From a virus, in the IMG/VR virus record IMGVR_UViG_3300030616_000052, positions 1 through 38,864 of that record: a DNA stretch of 38,864 nucleotides; one strand, written 5' to 3'. Below are positions 31,670-38,864 of the stretch, one piece after another. The translations under genes and the position numbers were made by a program. The number at the start of each line of letters is the position of its first letter. Position 1 is the first letter of the stretch. Below the pieces are notes generated by a model. It was not told the DNA's origin and did not search any database. It worked only from the letters and a program-made list of their open reading frames with translations.

Positions 31670-32524
31670 TTATTTAGGTCGAACATCACAGGGATACCCT
31701 ATACCCCCACAATGTGCCACGTATTTAATTACATTATCAAAAGACATATCATTAAGTTGTTTTATCAATCCCTTTTTATATCCTATCCAACAAAATATAG
31801 TATACAGATTAAAATTATGTGGTAAATAATATACCTTATCCTTACTACCAGTCATTATCCCCAATACGTGTTCCAACCAAGGACATCTCCTATACTTATC
31901 TCCATATTTTTTATACAGATACTCAGAGCTTTCAAGACACTTCTTAATTTCTTCATAGTCAAAAAAGTCTCTCCTACCAAAAAAGAAGCGAGTAGAAGCC
32001 CAATTATAATCCCATCCAGAATCACAATCAGCATGAGGACTCCATCTACTTGGATATGAGACAAAGTCATACTTACCAGAATCAAGCCATCCTTTAATAT
32101 CATCAATAATAGTACAATCATCTCTCCTAAAAGCCATTGTATCACAATCAAAATGCACAATATACTTTGACCTTGTACAAATAATAGGATTAAGAATGCT
32201 CAAACACAACCACTTAGGATAATATTCCATATCTCCAAAAGATTCATTATGTCTATTAATATATAAATTATCAATAACCCCCTGTCGTATCAAATCATTC
32301 ATCCTGACAAGTAAATCTCCAGTCAACATTTCATGTAGGTCAATATATACAGTAACCTCAGTATCATACCCACGAAAGAAGTCTACCTTATTTTTAACCC
32401 CATCTATAAAGTAGTCTGCAGATACAACCCCAGTTCCATTCTTACCTCCAGCAGAATGTTTTTCAGCATCAGAAAGATAACCAGCTCTTGTATCCAAATT
32501 TATGACTATTCCTATCTCCGACAT
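31670..32524 (-). CDS. Glycosyltransferase, GT-A type with DCD motif
   Basis: 284 residues from ATG 32524, which directly follows the methyltransferase stop. The 24-residue upstream extension would only overlap that gene. V-H-F-D126-C-D128-T-M is a DxD metal site, and the surrounding sequence (YIVHFDCDTMAFRRDD, then SGKYDFVSYPSRWSPH) resembles GT-A enzymes that bind a nucleotide sugar through Mn/Mg. The C-terminal third contains a cysteine-rich CRRCPWLEHVLGIM-like segment. Family assignment beyond GT-A is unsure. Confidence 0.7.
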   Translation of the reverse strand: MSEIGIVINLDTRAGYLSDAEKHSAGGKNGTGVVSADYFIDGVKNKVDFFRGYDTEVTVYIDLHEMLTGDLLVRMNDLIRQGVIDNLYINRHNESFGDMEYYPKWLCLSILNPIICTRSKYIVHFDCDTMAFRRDDCTIIDDIKGWLDSGKYDFVSYPSRWSPHADCDSGWDYNWASTRFFFGRRDFFDYEEIKKCLESSEYLYKKYGDKYRRCPWLEHVLGIMTGSKDKVYYLPHNFNLYTIFCWIGYKKGLIKQLNDMSFDNVIKYVAHCGGIGYPCDVRPK

Positions 32525-32525
32525 A

Positions 32526-33254
32526 TTAAACTCCCTTCGATATAAGTTCTCTATACATCTTACAAAATTCTGCTCCATTCGGACCAAGGAAGTCATTATT
32601 TATAATACCAAATGGTATACCTTCTTTCCAAAAGAAAGCAAGCTCATGCCAGTTATTGTTTTTATCTTTTCTTGTTATTCGATCAAAAGCTAACATACAA
32701 TCAACAAAACCAAGCTTAGGGAAACCAACTAATTTATCATCTATAATAGTAAATATCCACCTATGATGGAAAAACCCCCTATAGGTATATTCGTGTGTTA
32801 GCCCCCAATCAATCTGTTCTTCAGGAGTTACACACTCAGTTCCAGAAAACAACTCCCAAGTCTTACTTGGTATAGCAATAAAACCCTCCTTAGCAATATC
32901 TGGTAAATGCCTCAACACATAAACTGGGTTACGAATATCTTCAATAGTATGAGTACAAACAGCAAAATCAAACTTCCCATTTTCCTCTACATCCTTATAA
33001 ACTTCTCCCCATCCATCCCCATCATTAATATCCCCAATAAAAGACTTAGCTTGATCAATCTCTTCAGTATACATATCTGGATAATCTTTAATATATTCAT
33101 GTACATCCTTCAAATCAAAATATGCAGTAGCAAACCGATTAACCCAAGGATATATAGCACCACCAATATCTATAACTCTTTTAAACTTCTTCTCTCCAAG
33201 ATAAGCTAATGCCTTAGCTCGCATATCTTTCTGATTAGAATACTCAGTTATCAT
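32526..33254 (-). CDS. Class I SAM-dependent methyltransferase 1
   Basis: 242 residues. RVIDIGGAIYPW (27-37 region) is the SAM-binding motif I, CTHTIEDIRNPVYVLRHLPD is the motif IV/V region of Methyltransf_23/11 enzymes, and KEGFIAIPSK follows as expected. The C-terminal part has an unusual aromatic region (THEYTYRGFFHHRWIFTI) that may bind the substrate. In this setting a sugar O- or N-methyltransferase is likely, but protein or small-molecule targets are possible. Adjacent genes abut within two bases. Confidence 0.8.
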   Translation of the reverse strand: MITEYSNQKDMRAKALAYLGEKKFKRVIDIGGAIYPWVNRFATAYFDLKDVHEYIKDYPDMYTEEIDQAKSFIGDINDGDGWGEVYKDVEENGKFDFAVCTHTIEDIRNPVYVLRHLPDIAKEGFIAIPSKTWELFSGTECVTPEEQIDWGLTHEYTYRGFFHHRWIFTIIDDKLVGFPKLGFVDCMLAFDRITRKDKNNNWHELAFFWKEGIPFGIINNDFLGPNGAEFCKMYRELISKGV

Positions 33255-33563
33255 TTATGCCCCCTTGCAAACTAGTTGCATTATCCCTTTCTGAAAAGAT
33301 GAAAGAGTATCACCATTTGTAAAAATACTATCATTGAGCTTTCCATCATAAGGATCATATATATAATCCCCCATGAACTCTACTTCAATATTCCTACCAC
33401 TCTCAGTAGTAATGCTATGCACATCTGAGTTTAAGAATAAACCCATCTTTTTAGCATCCTCATCAGATACATTCTCAACATTACTCATCCGATCAAAGTA
33501 ACAATACTTGGGTTGTTCTTCTGCTTTTATGCTTCTCCCGCACATTTTACATACATAAAACAT
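33255..33563 (-). CDS. Small protein with N-terminal zinc-knuckle half
   Basis: 102 residues starting MFYVC5KMC8G, followed by C21, with a single further cysteine near the C-terminus (C100). The C-x-x-C-G start with nearby C-Y-F-D is like one half of a rubredoxin-type zinc ribbon. Much of the rest is polar (HSITTESGRNIEVEFMGDYI). AAGGAG precedes the ATG by about six bases. No known family; it may bind a metal or be a small partner of the neighbouring enzymes. Confidence 0.6.
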   Translation of the reverse strand: MFYVCKMCGRSIKAEEQPKYCYFDRMSNVENVSDEDAKKMGLFLNSDVHSITTESGRNIEVEFMGDYIYDPYDGKLNDSIFTNGDTLSSFQKGIMQLVCKGA

Positions 33564-34116
33564 TTTTTACTCCTTCCTCTTGGATTGTTTTTAGCCCTTC
33601 ATAGTGCTTCAAATTTTCATTAGTAATATGTATCAGCTGTGGGTCAAGCCTATAATCAATAAACTGTGAAATTGCTAAAATAGATTCATTTTTATTATGG
33701 ATTAAGCCTTCATAGCTAACAAAGTAATAATCCATATCATACTTTATTACATCCCCCATTATCTTCTTATATGCCCTCTTTATTGCAGATAAAGAAACCT
33801 CTTCATTTTTTATAAGCCCAGGGAAATGTATAGTCTGTGTCTTCTTTACAGCATACCAATCTCTTATCATTACTATAACCTGAACGGCATATCCATAATT
33901 CTCAAATACATCAGATATGTTCTTAAGGTTATACCAACCTATCCCTCCTTTTGGCATACTACCCCGCCAAACAATAGGAGAATTCCCCCTCTTCATATAA
34001 TCAAAACAATTCTGATTTCTCCCTATCTCTCCATAACACCCATTCACAATAAGGATATCTGTCATAAGATGATTACCAGAATTCTGTGCTCCGGTTATTA
34101 TAAAAGCTTTTTTCAT
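33547..34116 (-). CDS. Sulfotransferase-like P-loop protein 2
   Basis: 189 residues. T-G-A-Q-N-S-G-N-H at 8-16 is a 5'-phosphosulfate-type loop following a strand (KKAFIITGAQNSGNH), and V-I-V-M-I-R85-D-W-Y-A-V with nearby lysines matches the 3'-phosphate strand. It is shorter than the first sulfotransferase-like protein and diverged from it, so it is not a recent duplicate. It overlaps both neighbouring genes. A nucleotide kinase or another P-loop transferase is a possible alternative. Confidence 0.6.
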   Translation of the reverse strand: MKKAFIITGAQNSGNHLMTDILIVNGCYGEIGRNQNCFDYMKRGNSPIVWRGSMPKGGIGWYNLKNISDVFENYGYAVQVIVMIRDWYAVKKTQTIHFPGLIKNEEVSLSAIKRAYKKIMGDVIKYDMDYYFVSYEGLIHNKNESILAISQFIDYRLDPQLIHITNENLKHYEGLKTIQEEGVKNVLCM

Positions 34117-34580
34117 TTCTTCCTTCTTTTATAAATTCTCTGTTTCTTTGGTTTCTCTTTTTCTTTCTTCGGTTCCTCTTTAACAGAAACTCGTAGCTTA
34201 TCTGCATCAGGCTCTTTTATCCAAGCTGGAGCACCATGTTGGCAACCAGGAGTAGCTTCATCCCCAGAATAAATGTAACAAGGTATTTCATTTAAATCAC
34301 GAAGAGCACAAGCCATATACCGTTTATATCCATCAAGCCTTTCATATTTCCTATTCATACCAAAATAATCAATAACAGTCTCACGCACCGCTATCGGAGT
34401 TATTTCCCCACCACAACAAAGACCCCTACTTATGTACTCTATTCCTTTCTTGTGTGTATCCCAACTATAACTAGGATCAGGGTATTTCTTCTCTACCTCT
34501 TCCCATTCAGGTTCAGTTTTTGGGTGGTTATCATCATAAGGATTTATGTCAGCCATCTTCAACATACTAAACTTTTTCAT
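34113..34580 (-). CDS. ParB/Srx-like domain protein with a basic tail
   Basis: 155 residues from ATG 34580, with AAGGAGG six bases upstream; the longer frame start at 34619 is weaker. I-T-P-I-A-V-R-E then Y-E-R-L-D-G-Y-K-R-Y-M-A-C-A-L-R-D-L (80-97) followed by EIPCYIY matches the ParB N-terminal/sulfiredoxin-like motif (D-G-x-x-R-x-x-A...[LI]-P). The C-terminus is very basic (KKEKEKPKKQRIYKRRKK). ParB-fold proteins bind CTP or DNA, or act as small nucleotide-using enzymes. In a glycan cassette it may be a nucleotide-handling protein rather than a partition factor; no ParA or parS is visible. Confidence 0.62.
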   Translation of the reverse strand: MKKFSMLKMADINPYDDNHPKTEPEWEEVEKKYPDPSYSWDTHKKGIEYISRGLCCGGEITPIAVRETVIDYFGMNRKYERLDGYKRYMACALRDLNEIPCYIYSGDEATPGCQHGAPAWIKEPDADKLRVSVKEEPKKEKEKPKKQRIYKRRKK

Positions 34581-34962
34581 AATTCCTCCTTGCTTTTTCA
34601 AATAGATCACATAAAGCAATAAATGTATCTGGGATCATCTCTATCCTTATATCATTATAATGAAAATGGATGTTACCGTCTTGCTGTAATTCTATTTTCA
34701 ATTCATCCCTAAAAATAATATCAGAGTTAAACTCAAAGTGTGCTAAAACTTTGTCTTTATCTGGACTAAGATTCCCATCCCAATTATTAACCGCACTAGC
34801 TACAGCAGCAAAAAAAGTTCTGAACTGCTCAGGTTCCATTAGTATCCTTACATCATTCCAATGAATGTGTATTTTCTCTGCTTCTTCTATGCGAATCTGC
34901 TTGGCAAATAATTGAGTACATTTCATACAAGTACTAGCAAGCATAGCCCTTATTCTTCCCAT
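34567..34962 (-). CDS. Unknown protein with an internally duplicated IHxHxNDxRI motif
   Basis: 131 residues from ATG 34962, which overlaps the previous stop (TAATG); the 34983 frame start is a TTG. The motif IHIHWNDVRILMEPEQFRTF (31-50) recurs as IHFHYNDIRIEMIPDTFIAL (98-117): H-x-H-x-N-D-x-R-I-x-M-x-P-x-x-F in both. Two His and one Arg per copy could bind a metal or nucleotide. I know no function. The duplication suggests a pseudo-dimer. It sits between the ParB-like protein and a methyltransferase. Confidence 0.65.
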   Translation of the reverse strand: MGRIRAMLASTCMKCTQLFAKQIRIEEAEKIHIHWNDVRILMEPEQFRTFFAAVASAVNNWDGNLSPDKDKVLAHFEFNSDIIFRDELKIELQQDGNIHFHYNDIRIEMIPDTFIALCDLFEKARRNYEKV

Positions 34963-35624
34963 TATTTCACCCTCTCTGCCCAAAATGACCCATGTCCTAT
35001 ATCTGACTGTCTAGTTACCCAGTTTTTTTCATTCGTTTCAAAGTAATCAATAAAACCATTAGTACTTTTTATATCATCAAAACAGACTATACTGCCAACC
35101 CTAGAACTATTTTTATATAGTAGCCATTCTTCAATAATAAATTCTGGAATATGGACAGAATCCTGGAAACAAAAATCCCAATGCTCCATTTTATGTACAA
35201 CAACACCTAATATTTCACGACTCACACCCTCAAAATACTTTACTGCACACCTACAATTAACAGCTAAATGTTTATTTCTTCTTTCAACAACTCTTTCCCA
35301 TCCATCTGGATCATCTATCTTAACAGCCTCTTTCCCTACCCCCACAAGATCATAATTTCCACCAGAATCTATAGTATAAAGAACACAATCATCAGAGTAA
35401 TCCATAGTCAAAGCTATTTTTATAGTACCAAAACCATCAAAAGTACCAATCTCTAAAACCTTAATTGGTTTAAATAATTCAATGCACTTTAAAAGCATGT
35501 ACATACCAGCATTATCATGTGTCCAAGAAGCAACAGACGGTTCCCTAATACCCCCAACAGGAGCACCAACATAAACACCATAAGGTGGTTGTATATTATC
35601 CCAATTAGTTTCAAGAAAACTCAT
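34962..35624 (-). CDS. Class I SAM-dependent methyltransferase 2
   Basis: 220 residues. KVLEIGTFDGFG (55-66) is SAM motif I, and MEHWDFCFQDSVHIPEFIIE with V-C-F-D-D-I is the Asp-His-type region of Methyltransf_24-like enzymes that methylate sugar or catechol hydroxyls. DGFGTIKIALTMDY lies in the expected helix. It overlaps the next gene by one base and the previous one by four. The sequence differs clearly from the first methyltransferase, so the two are not paralogous copies. Confidence 0.82.
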   Translation of the reverse strand: MSFLETNWDNIQPPYGVYVGAPVGGIREPSVASWTHDNAGMYMLLKCIELFKPIKVLEIGTFDGFGTIKIALTMDYSDDCVLYTIDSGGNYDLVGVGKEAVKIDDPDGWERVVERRNKHLAVNCRCAVKYFEGVSREILGVVVHKMEHWDFCFQDSVHIPEFIIEEWLLYKNSSRVGSIVCFDDIKSTNGFIDYFETNEKNWVTRQSDIGHGSFWAERVK

Positions 35625-36367
35625 CTTACCCTCACTACTCCACCAACAAAATTAGGAATTAGATCAACCTTTGTCCTATCAGCATTAGGATTCTGCCAAG
35701 TATCATTACCTACTTCTGTTTTATAATCATTACAATATTTAAGAATAGTATCCCAATCAATATCAAGAAGCTCAAAATTATCAGTTTTAGCAAGTTCATT
35801 TGCAGCTATCTGTGGTTGTATATACTGATTACCAAAATCGTGAAACATCATTATCCCGCCAACAAGAAGCCTATCCTTAATGATCCCAACTTCCTTCTTA
35901 ACAAGCTCTTCCTGATGGTCATCACTATCTATAAAAACATAAGAGAAACGAAAATCTTTATAAAAATCAAGAAACTGTATAGAAGTCATGCCACGCAAAA
36001 TGTGAGTCAAATCAGAATATTGTTCAACCCTCCTAATGACAGTTTCCTTAAAATTATCATCCTTACAATATCCCCAAGGTATCTTAGTAGCTGACCCCTG
36101 AACCGTATCCTTCCAGGCTTCTTCATTAGTCAAATCATATAATGGGTCTACAAGACAAAAAAGATCGTTCCTCCCCATACTACTCAGGGTGTGTGAAGCC
36201 ATTATAGAAGACTTACCAGCATGAGACCCAAAATCTGCAGCAACAACAAACCGATCACATTTACACGTAACATACTTTCTAATACAAGAAGAAACAGCTA
36301 TCATTTCAGCAGTACTTACAGCCCCAGGTATTATTTTCATAAGATTTAATGCATCTACATAGCTCAT
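35621..36367 (-). CDS. Class I SAM-dependent methyltransferase 3 (TylF/Methyltransf_24-like)
   Basis: 248 residues. VAADFGSHAGKSS at 42-54 is motif I, Y-V-F-I-D147-S-D-D-H151 gives the metal-binding Asp and a His as in TylF/NovP sugar O-methyltransferases, and IIKDRLLVGGIMMFHDFGNQ supplies the last Asp. This set of residues is the recognised Mg-dependent sugar O-methyltransferase signature. The role in sugar methylation therefore has more support here than for the other two methyltransferases. It overlaps both neighbours by four bases. Confidence 0.83.
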   Translation of the reverse strand: MSYVDALNLMKIIPGAVSTAEMIAVSSCIRKYVTCKCDRFVVAADFGSHAGKSSIMASHTLSSMGRNDLFCLVDPLYDLTNEEAWKDTVQGSATKIPWGYCKDDNFKETVIRRVEQYSDLTHILRGMTSIQFLDFYKDFRFSYVFIDSDDHQEELVKKEVGIIKDRLLVGGIMMFHDFGNQYIQPQIAANELAKTDNFELLDIDWDTILKYCNDYKTEVGNDTWQNPNADRTKVDLIPNFVGGVVRVR

Positions 36368-36588
36368 AAGTTATCCCTACCACTTACTGGTTTATAATAA
36401 ACACGCTCTAAACTGGCAGCAGAAGTACCTTCTACATGTACTAACCGCTCTTTAAAATCACTAATAAAAACACCACACTCTGGGCATTGAGGACTGATCA
36501 TATTCTCCTTAGCATATACTGTAAAATGATTATGACAGTTAGGACACTCAACAGCTACGAGAGTATGGAAATCATTACAACAAGACAT
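36364..36588 (-). CDS. Small zinc-ribbon protein
   Basis: 74 residues from ATG 36588, preceded by GGAGGGGGT. C15-P-N-C18...C35-P-E-C38-G is a classical zinc ribbon of the rubredoxin/MJ0042 kind. The C-terminal part is polar. Proteins like this bind nucleic acid or act as small protein-protein adaptors. The longer frame from 36609 would overlap the GT2 gene by 19 bases and adds no conserved sequence. Confidence 0.72.
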   Translation of the reverse strand: MSCCNDFHTLVAVECPNCHNHFTVYAKENMISPQCPECGVFISDFKERLVHVEGTSAASLERVYYKPVSGRDNL

Positions 36589-36590
36589 AC

Positions 36591-37322
36591 TTACCCCCTC
36601 CAGTCCCAATAATTTGGGTCTGCATAATTAGCAAGTTCGGGTTTCACTTTTGTCTCAAACAAATCAGCAACAAGCCCTAACATCTTACGCCTTGCTTGGT
36701 TGCGTAACCACTTCCTCTCAATCCTTTGTCGATCCCTGTAATCATCTTTTTCATAGTGAAGGATATATGCATCTTCAGACAGCTTAAACTCAGACTCCAC
36801 CCCCCACATACAATGATGAGGACTATTAATCCAATGCATCTTGGGATCAAATTTTATAATCCTGCATTGGAAATCAGGGAACTGCCCTATCTGCCTTTCC
36901 TCTATAGGAAAACCATCTTCTCCAATAATAGCATGTGGGCTGTCCTCATACCTAAATACATCTATTGTTCGTCTTGCAACAAAACCAACATCATATTTTA
37001 GCCCCTCTTTATTAATAATAGAAAGACTCTTTTTGAGGTTATCCGTCATCCTTTCATCAAAATCCAAGATAAAAGCAATAGAGCCTTTAGGAAGATAAGA
37101 CAGGGCTATATTACTCTGGCATACCTCCATATTATGATACCAATCAAGCCAGGGATGAATATAAACCTCTACTTTGCTAAACCCCTTGAGTTCATGAATA
37201 GTGTAATCCGTACTTCCTCCATCAATAACAATTATCCTGTCTACCCAATCATCATCATGGAAATCACTTATACATCTTTTTACTATATTCTCTTCATTGA
37301 GACACTTCATGAGCACAATCAT
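36591..37322 (-). CDS. Glycosyltransferase family 2
   Basis: 243 residues. It has the opening of GT2 enzymes (MIVLMKCLNEENIVKRCISD), V-I-D-G-G-S-T-D at 32-39 and I-L-D87-F-D89-E-R-M, the DxD-like metal site, followed by QCRIIKFDPKMHWINSP, the acceptor-side segment with histidines (NSPHHC). The pattern P-x-x-x-x-[RK]-[IL]-[IF]-[KR] is typical for LPS-core GT2s such as WaaE-like enzymes. It lies two bases before the next gene and probably forms a pair with it. Confidence 0.88.
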   Translation of the reverse strand: MIVLMKCLNEENIVKRCISDFHDDDWVDRIIVIDGGSTDYTIHELKGFSKVEVYIHPWLDWYHNMEVCQSNIALSYLPKGSIAFILDFDERMTDNLKKSLSIINKEGLKYDVGFVARRTIDVFRYEDSPHAIIGEDGFPIEERQIGQFPDFQCRIIKFDPKMHWINSPHHCMWGVESEFKLSEDAYILHYEKDDYRDRQRIERKWLRNQARRKMLGLVADLFETKVKPELANYADPNYWDWRG

Positions 37323-37324
37323 AA

Positions 37325-38864
37325 TTAGTTCTCCTCTTCAGGTTGGTTTTTTCTGAACTTACTAAGAAGTTCTGTAACAGCTTTTTTCACCTTAACTGGT
37401 GAAATTGTATTTATACAAGGGGAAGCACAAGGCTGCTTACCATAAGGGATATTCCCCCAACAATGTGAAAGAGTATCACAAACTTTGAGCATATCAGGCT
37501 CAAATTTTATAATCCTATCATCAGCTAAACACGGTGCAGTCACCCTTGCTGGGGCTGGTCCAAAAAGAACCACAGCTGGTGTGTCTGTTGCTCCAGCAAG
37601 GTGTGAGCAGTAGCTGTCCACCACAACAGCAATAGTAGCATGTTTCATGACATAAGCACTCTCCCGCCAAGAAAGCTTCCCCCTCAAGTCATTAGCATAC
37701 TTGCACCGTGGGTCATCCTCCCCACCAATTTGAAATATAGGAATATTAAACCCCTTTAACACAAGATCAAAATGCTTGTACCTTCTATATTCAGACTGCC
37801 CACCAGAATTAAGTACAATATAATCCTCAGTCTCAAGATCAAATATTTCCTCTCCCAGTAACTTAAAATCCCCTTCTGGTTTAATACAGTCAATAAACAT
37901 CGGTTCTGGTTTTACATTACAAAAGTAGGGATACATAGTATACAATTTAACATCTAAATTATTCCATCCACCAGGAAGTATCTTCTCCTGATGCGGATTA
38001 TATACAACCTCATATGCACCCGCTAAACGTGGGTTCCAATCTATAATATCATCAATATATGGATTGCCCTCAACAATTCCCTGGAACTTAGGTTGAGTCA
38101 TATAAACAAGCTTCTTTTCTAGGTGTCTTTCCTTAAGCCCTTTAAAACATTGTGTTGACATAAGGACATCCCCAGCAGAAGAATGTTGTGCAAATAAAAT
38201 GGCATCAGTTATCTTTCCAGTATCAATCTCCTCCTTCCTCACCTTAGTGACATCAGAAAGAAGTGCGTTAACATCAGATACTTCAGAACGCCATTCTTTA
38301 GATCGAACAATACTAGCCCTTGCCATCTTTTCCCTAAGTTGTACACTAGAAGCAACATGCTTTATAGCTTCCGCAATATCATCTGCTCTGCAAGCACGAG
38401 CATCAACATGAGATATCCCATTCTTAGTCTTCATTGGGATATAACCAGAATCATTACAGGGAACAAGAACACCAGCCCCCTCTACAATTTCTGTTTGTGC
38501 TGTAGTATCAGATGCAATTACAGGACAACCACAAGCCATAGCTTCAATAGGAGTCCAACTCAAACCTTCCTGCATAGAACAGTTTACAAGACAGTCAAAT
38601 GTATTATACAATTTAACCATCTCTTCCTGTTTAAAAACTACACCTTCTGGTCTGGAAGTAAGATCACCACTTCTTAGATTACAATCAAGAGCATATTGCT
38701 TAAGGTTATATTGTCCTTTGGACAAACTTGTGTGCATATATAAATGTATATCAGGAACTTCTTTCTTAGCTAAAGCAAAACCACGTATAAGCTTCTGTGG
38801 GTCTTTTCTTACCTGATTTACCCCAACAAAACCGAATATCAGTTTATCTTCTGGGATCATACCA
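37325..38864 (-). CDS. GT4-GT9 fusion glycosyltransferase (heptosyltransferase-like C-terminus), 5' end outside the window
   Basis: At least 513 residues; the frame is open to the window edge and no start is visible, so the true N-terminus lies beyond. The first part (FGFVGVNQVRKDPQKLIRGF, then E-G-L-S-W-T-P-I-E-A-M-A-C-G-C) is the C-terminal half of a GT4 enzyme, including the E-x7-E motif. After a linker near residue 215 it continues as a GT9 heptosyltransferase-like domain: SSAGDVLMSTQCFKGLKE, VLNSGGQSEYRRYKHFD, VDSYCSHLAGATDTPAVVLF-GPA. Heptosyltransferases add heptose to lipid A core. Joining GT4 and GT9 in one chain suggests two successive sugar transfers. Confidence 0.88.
   Translation of the reverse strand, partial: GMIPEDKLIFGFVGVNQVRKDPQKLIRGFALAKKEVPDIHLYMHTSLSKGQYNLKQYALDCNLRSGDLTSRPEGVVFKQEEMVKLYNTFDCLVNCSMQEGLSWTPIEAMACGCPVIASDTTAQTEIVEGAGVLVPCNDSGYIPMKTKNGISHVDARACRADDIAEAIKHVASSVQLREKMARASIVRSKEWRSEVSDVNALLSDVTKVRKEEIDTGKITDAILFAQHSSAGDVLMSTQCFKGLKERHLEKKLVYMTQPKFQGIVEGNPYIDDIIDWNPRLAGAYEVVYNPHQEKILPGGWNNLDVKLYTMYPYFCNVKPEPMFIDCIKPEGDFKLLGEEIFDLETEDYIVLNSGGQSEYRRYKHFDLVLKGFNIPIFQIGGEDDPRCKYANDLRGKLSWRESAYVMKHATIAVVVDSYCSHLAGATDTPAVVLFGPAPARVTAPCLADDRIIKFEPDMLKVCDTLSHCWGNIPYGKQPCASPCINTISPVKVKKAVTELLSKFRKNQPEEEN

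Overview
The window reads as part of a double-stranded DNA tailed phage (or prophage) genome, most likely a long-tailed siphovirus with a lambda-type tail. It is AT-rich by eye, uses the standard code, and is packed with genes that mostly abut or overlap by 1-17 bases. Almost everything from 287 to 38864 lies on the minus strand, so transcription runs right to left. A Gram-negative host is suggested by an overlapping inner-membrane/lipoprotein pair that looks like a two-component spanin, and by an LPS-type heptosyltransferase (GT9) domain. No tRNA, integrase, CRISPR array or insertion sequence was seen, and no gene-free stretch exceeds about 75 bases.

Layout, in order of transcription. (1) 38864-27527 is a dense cassette of about sixteen genes for sugars and small-molecule modification: a GT4-GT9 fusion, a GT2 enzyme, two further glycosyltransferases or glycosyltransferase-like proteins, three class I methyltransferases, two sulfotransferase-like P-loop proteins, an SGNH hydrolase, a cobalamin-binding radical SAM enzyme, a ParB-like protein and small zinc-ribbon proteins. 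(2) 27527-18792 is the tail module in lambda order: HK97-gp10/Z-like completion protein, U-like terminator, a Com-like zinc ribbon, tail tube, G/GT assembly chaperones with a programmed -1 frameshift at an A AAA AAC heptamer, a 1234-residue tape measure, M-like, L-like (iron-sulfur cysteines) and a K-like NlpC/P60 peptidase. (3) 18804-10006 encodes a giant 2932-residue J-like tip protein whose N-terminus carries the I-like beta-grasp domain. (4) 9988-2426 holds a small helical protein, two long repetitive fibre proteins, a small secreted protein and an S74-chaperone fibre; three of these last four proteins begin with apparent Sec signal peptides. (5) 2429-287 holds a transglutaminase-like protein, a single-TM protein, a small protein, the spanin pair and a DUF5675 protein: a probable lysis region. 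(6) 1-286, on the plus strand, has the 3' end of a DNA methyltransferase and a 43-residue Gly/Lys-rich basic protein, meeting the minus-strand genes tail to tail with no gap.

How it fits together: the tail genes form one polycistronic unit with translational coupling. The modification cassette is fused head-on into the same unit, directly before the first tail gene, which suggests that it is expressed late and acts on virion proteins or on host surface glycans during assembly. That role is inference. The candidates for something not yet described are this cassette and the set of signal-peptide-bearing fibre-like proteins next to the lysis genes.
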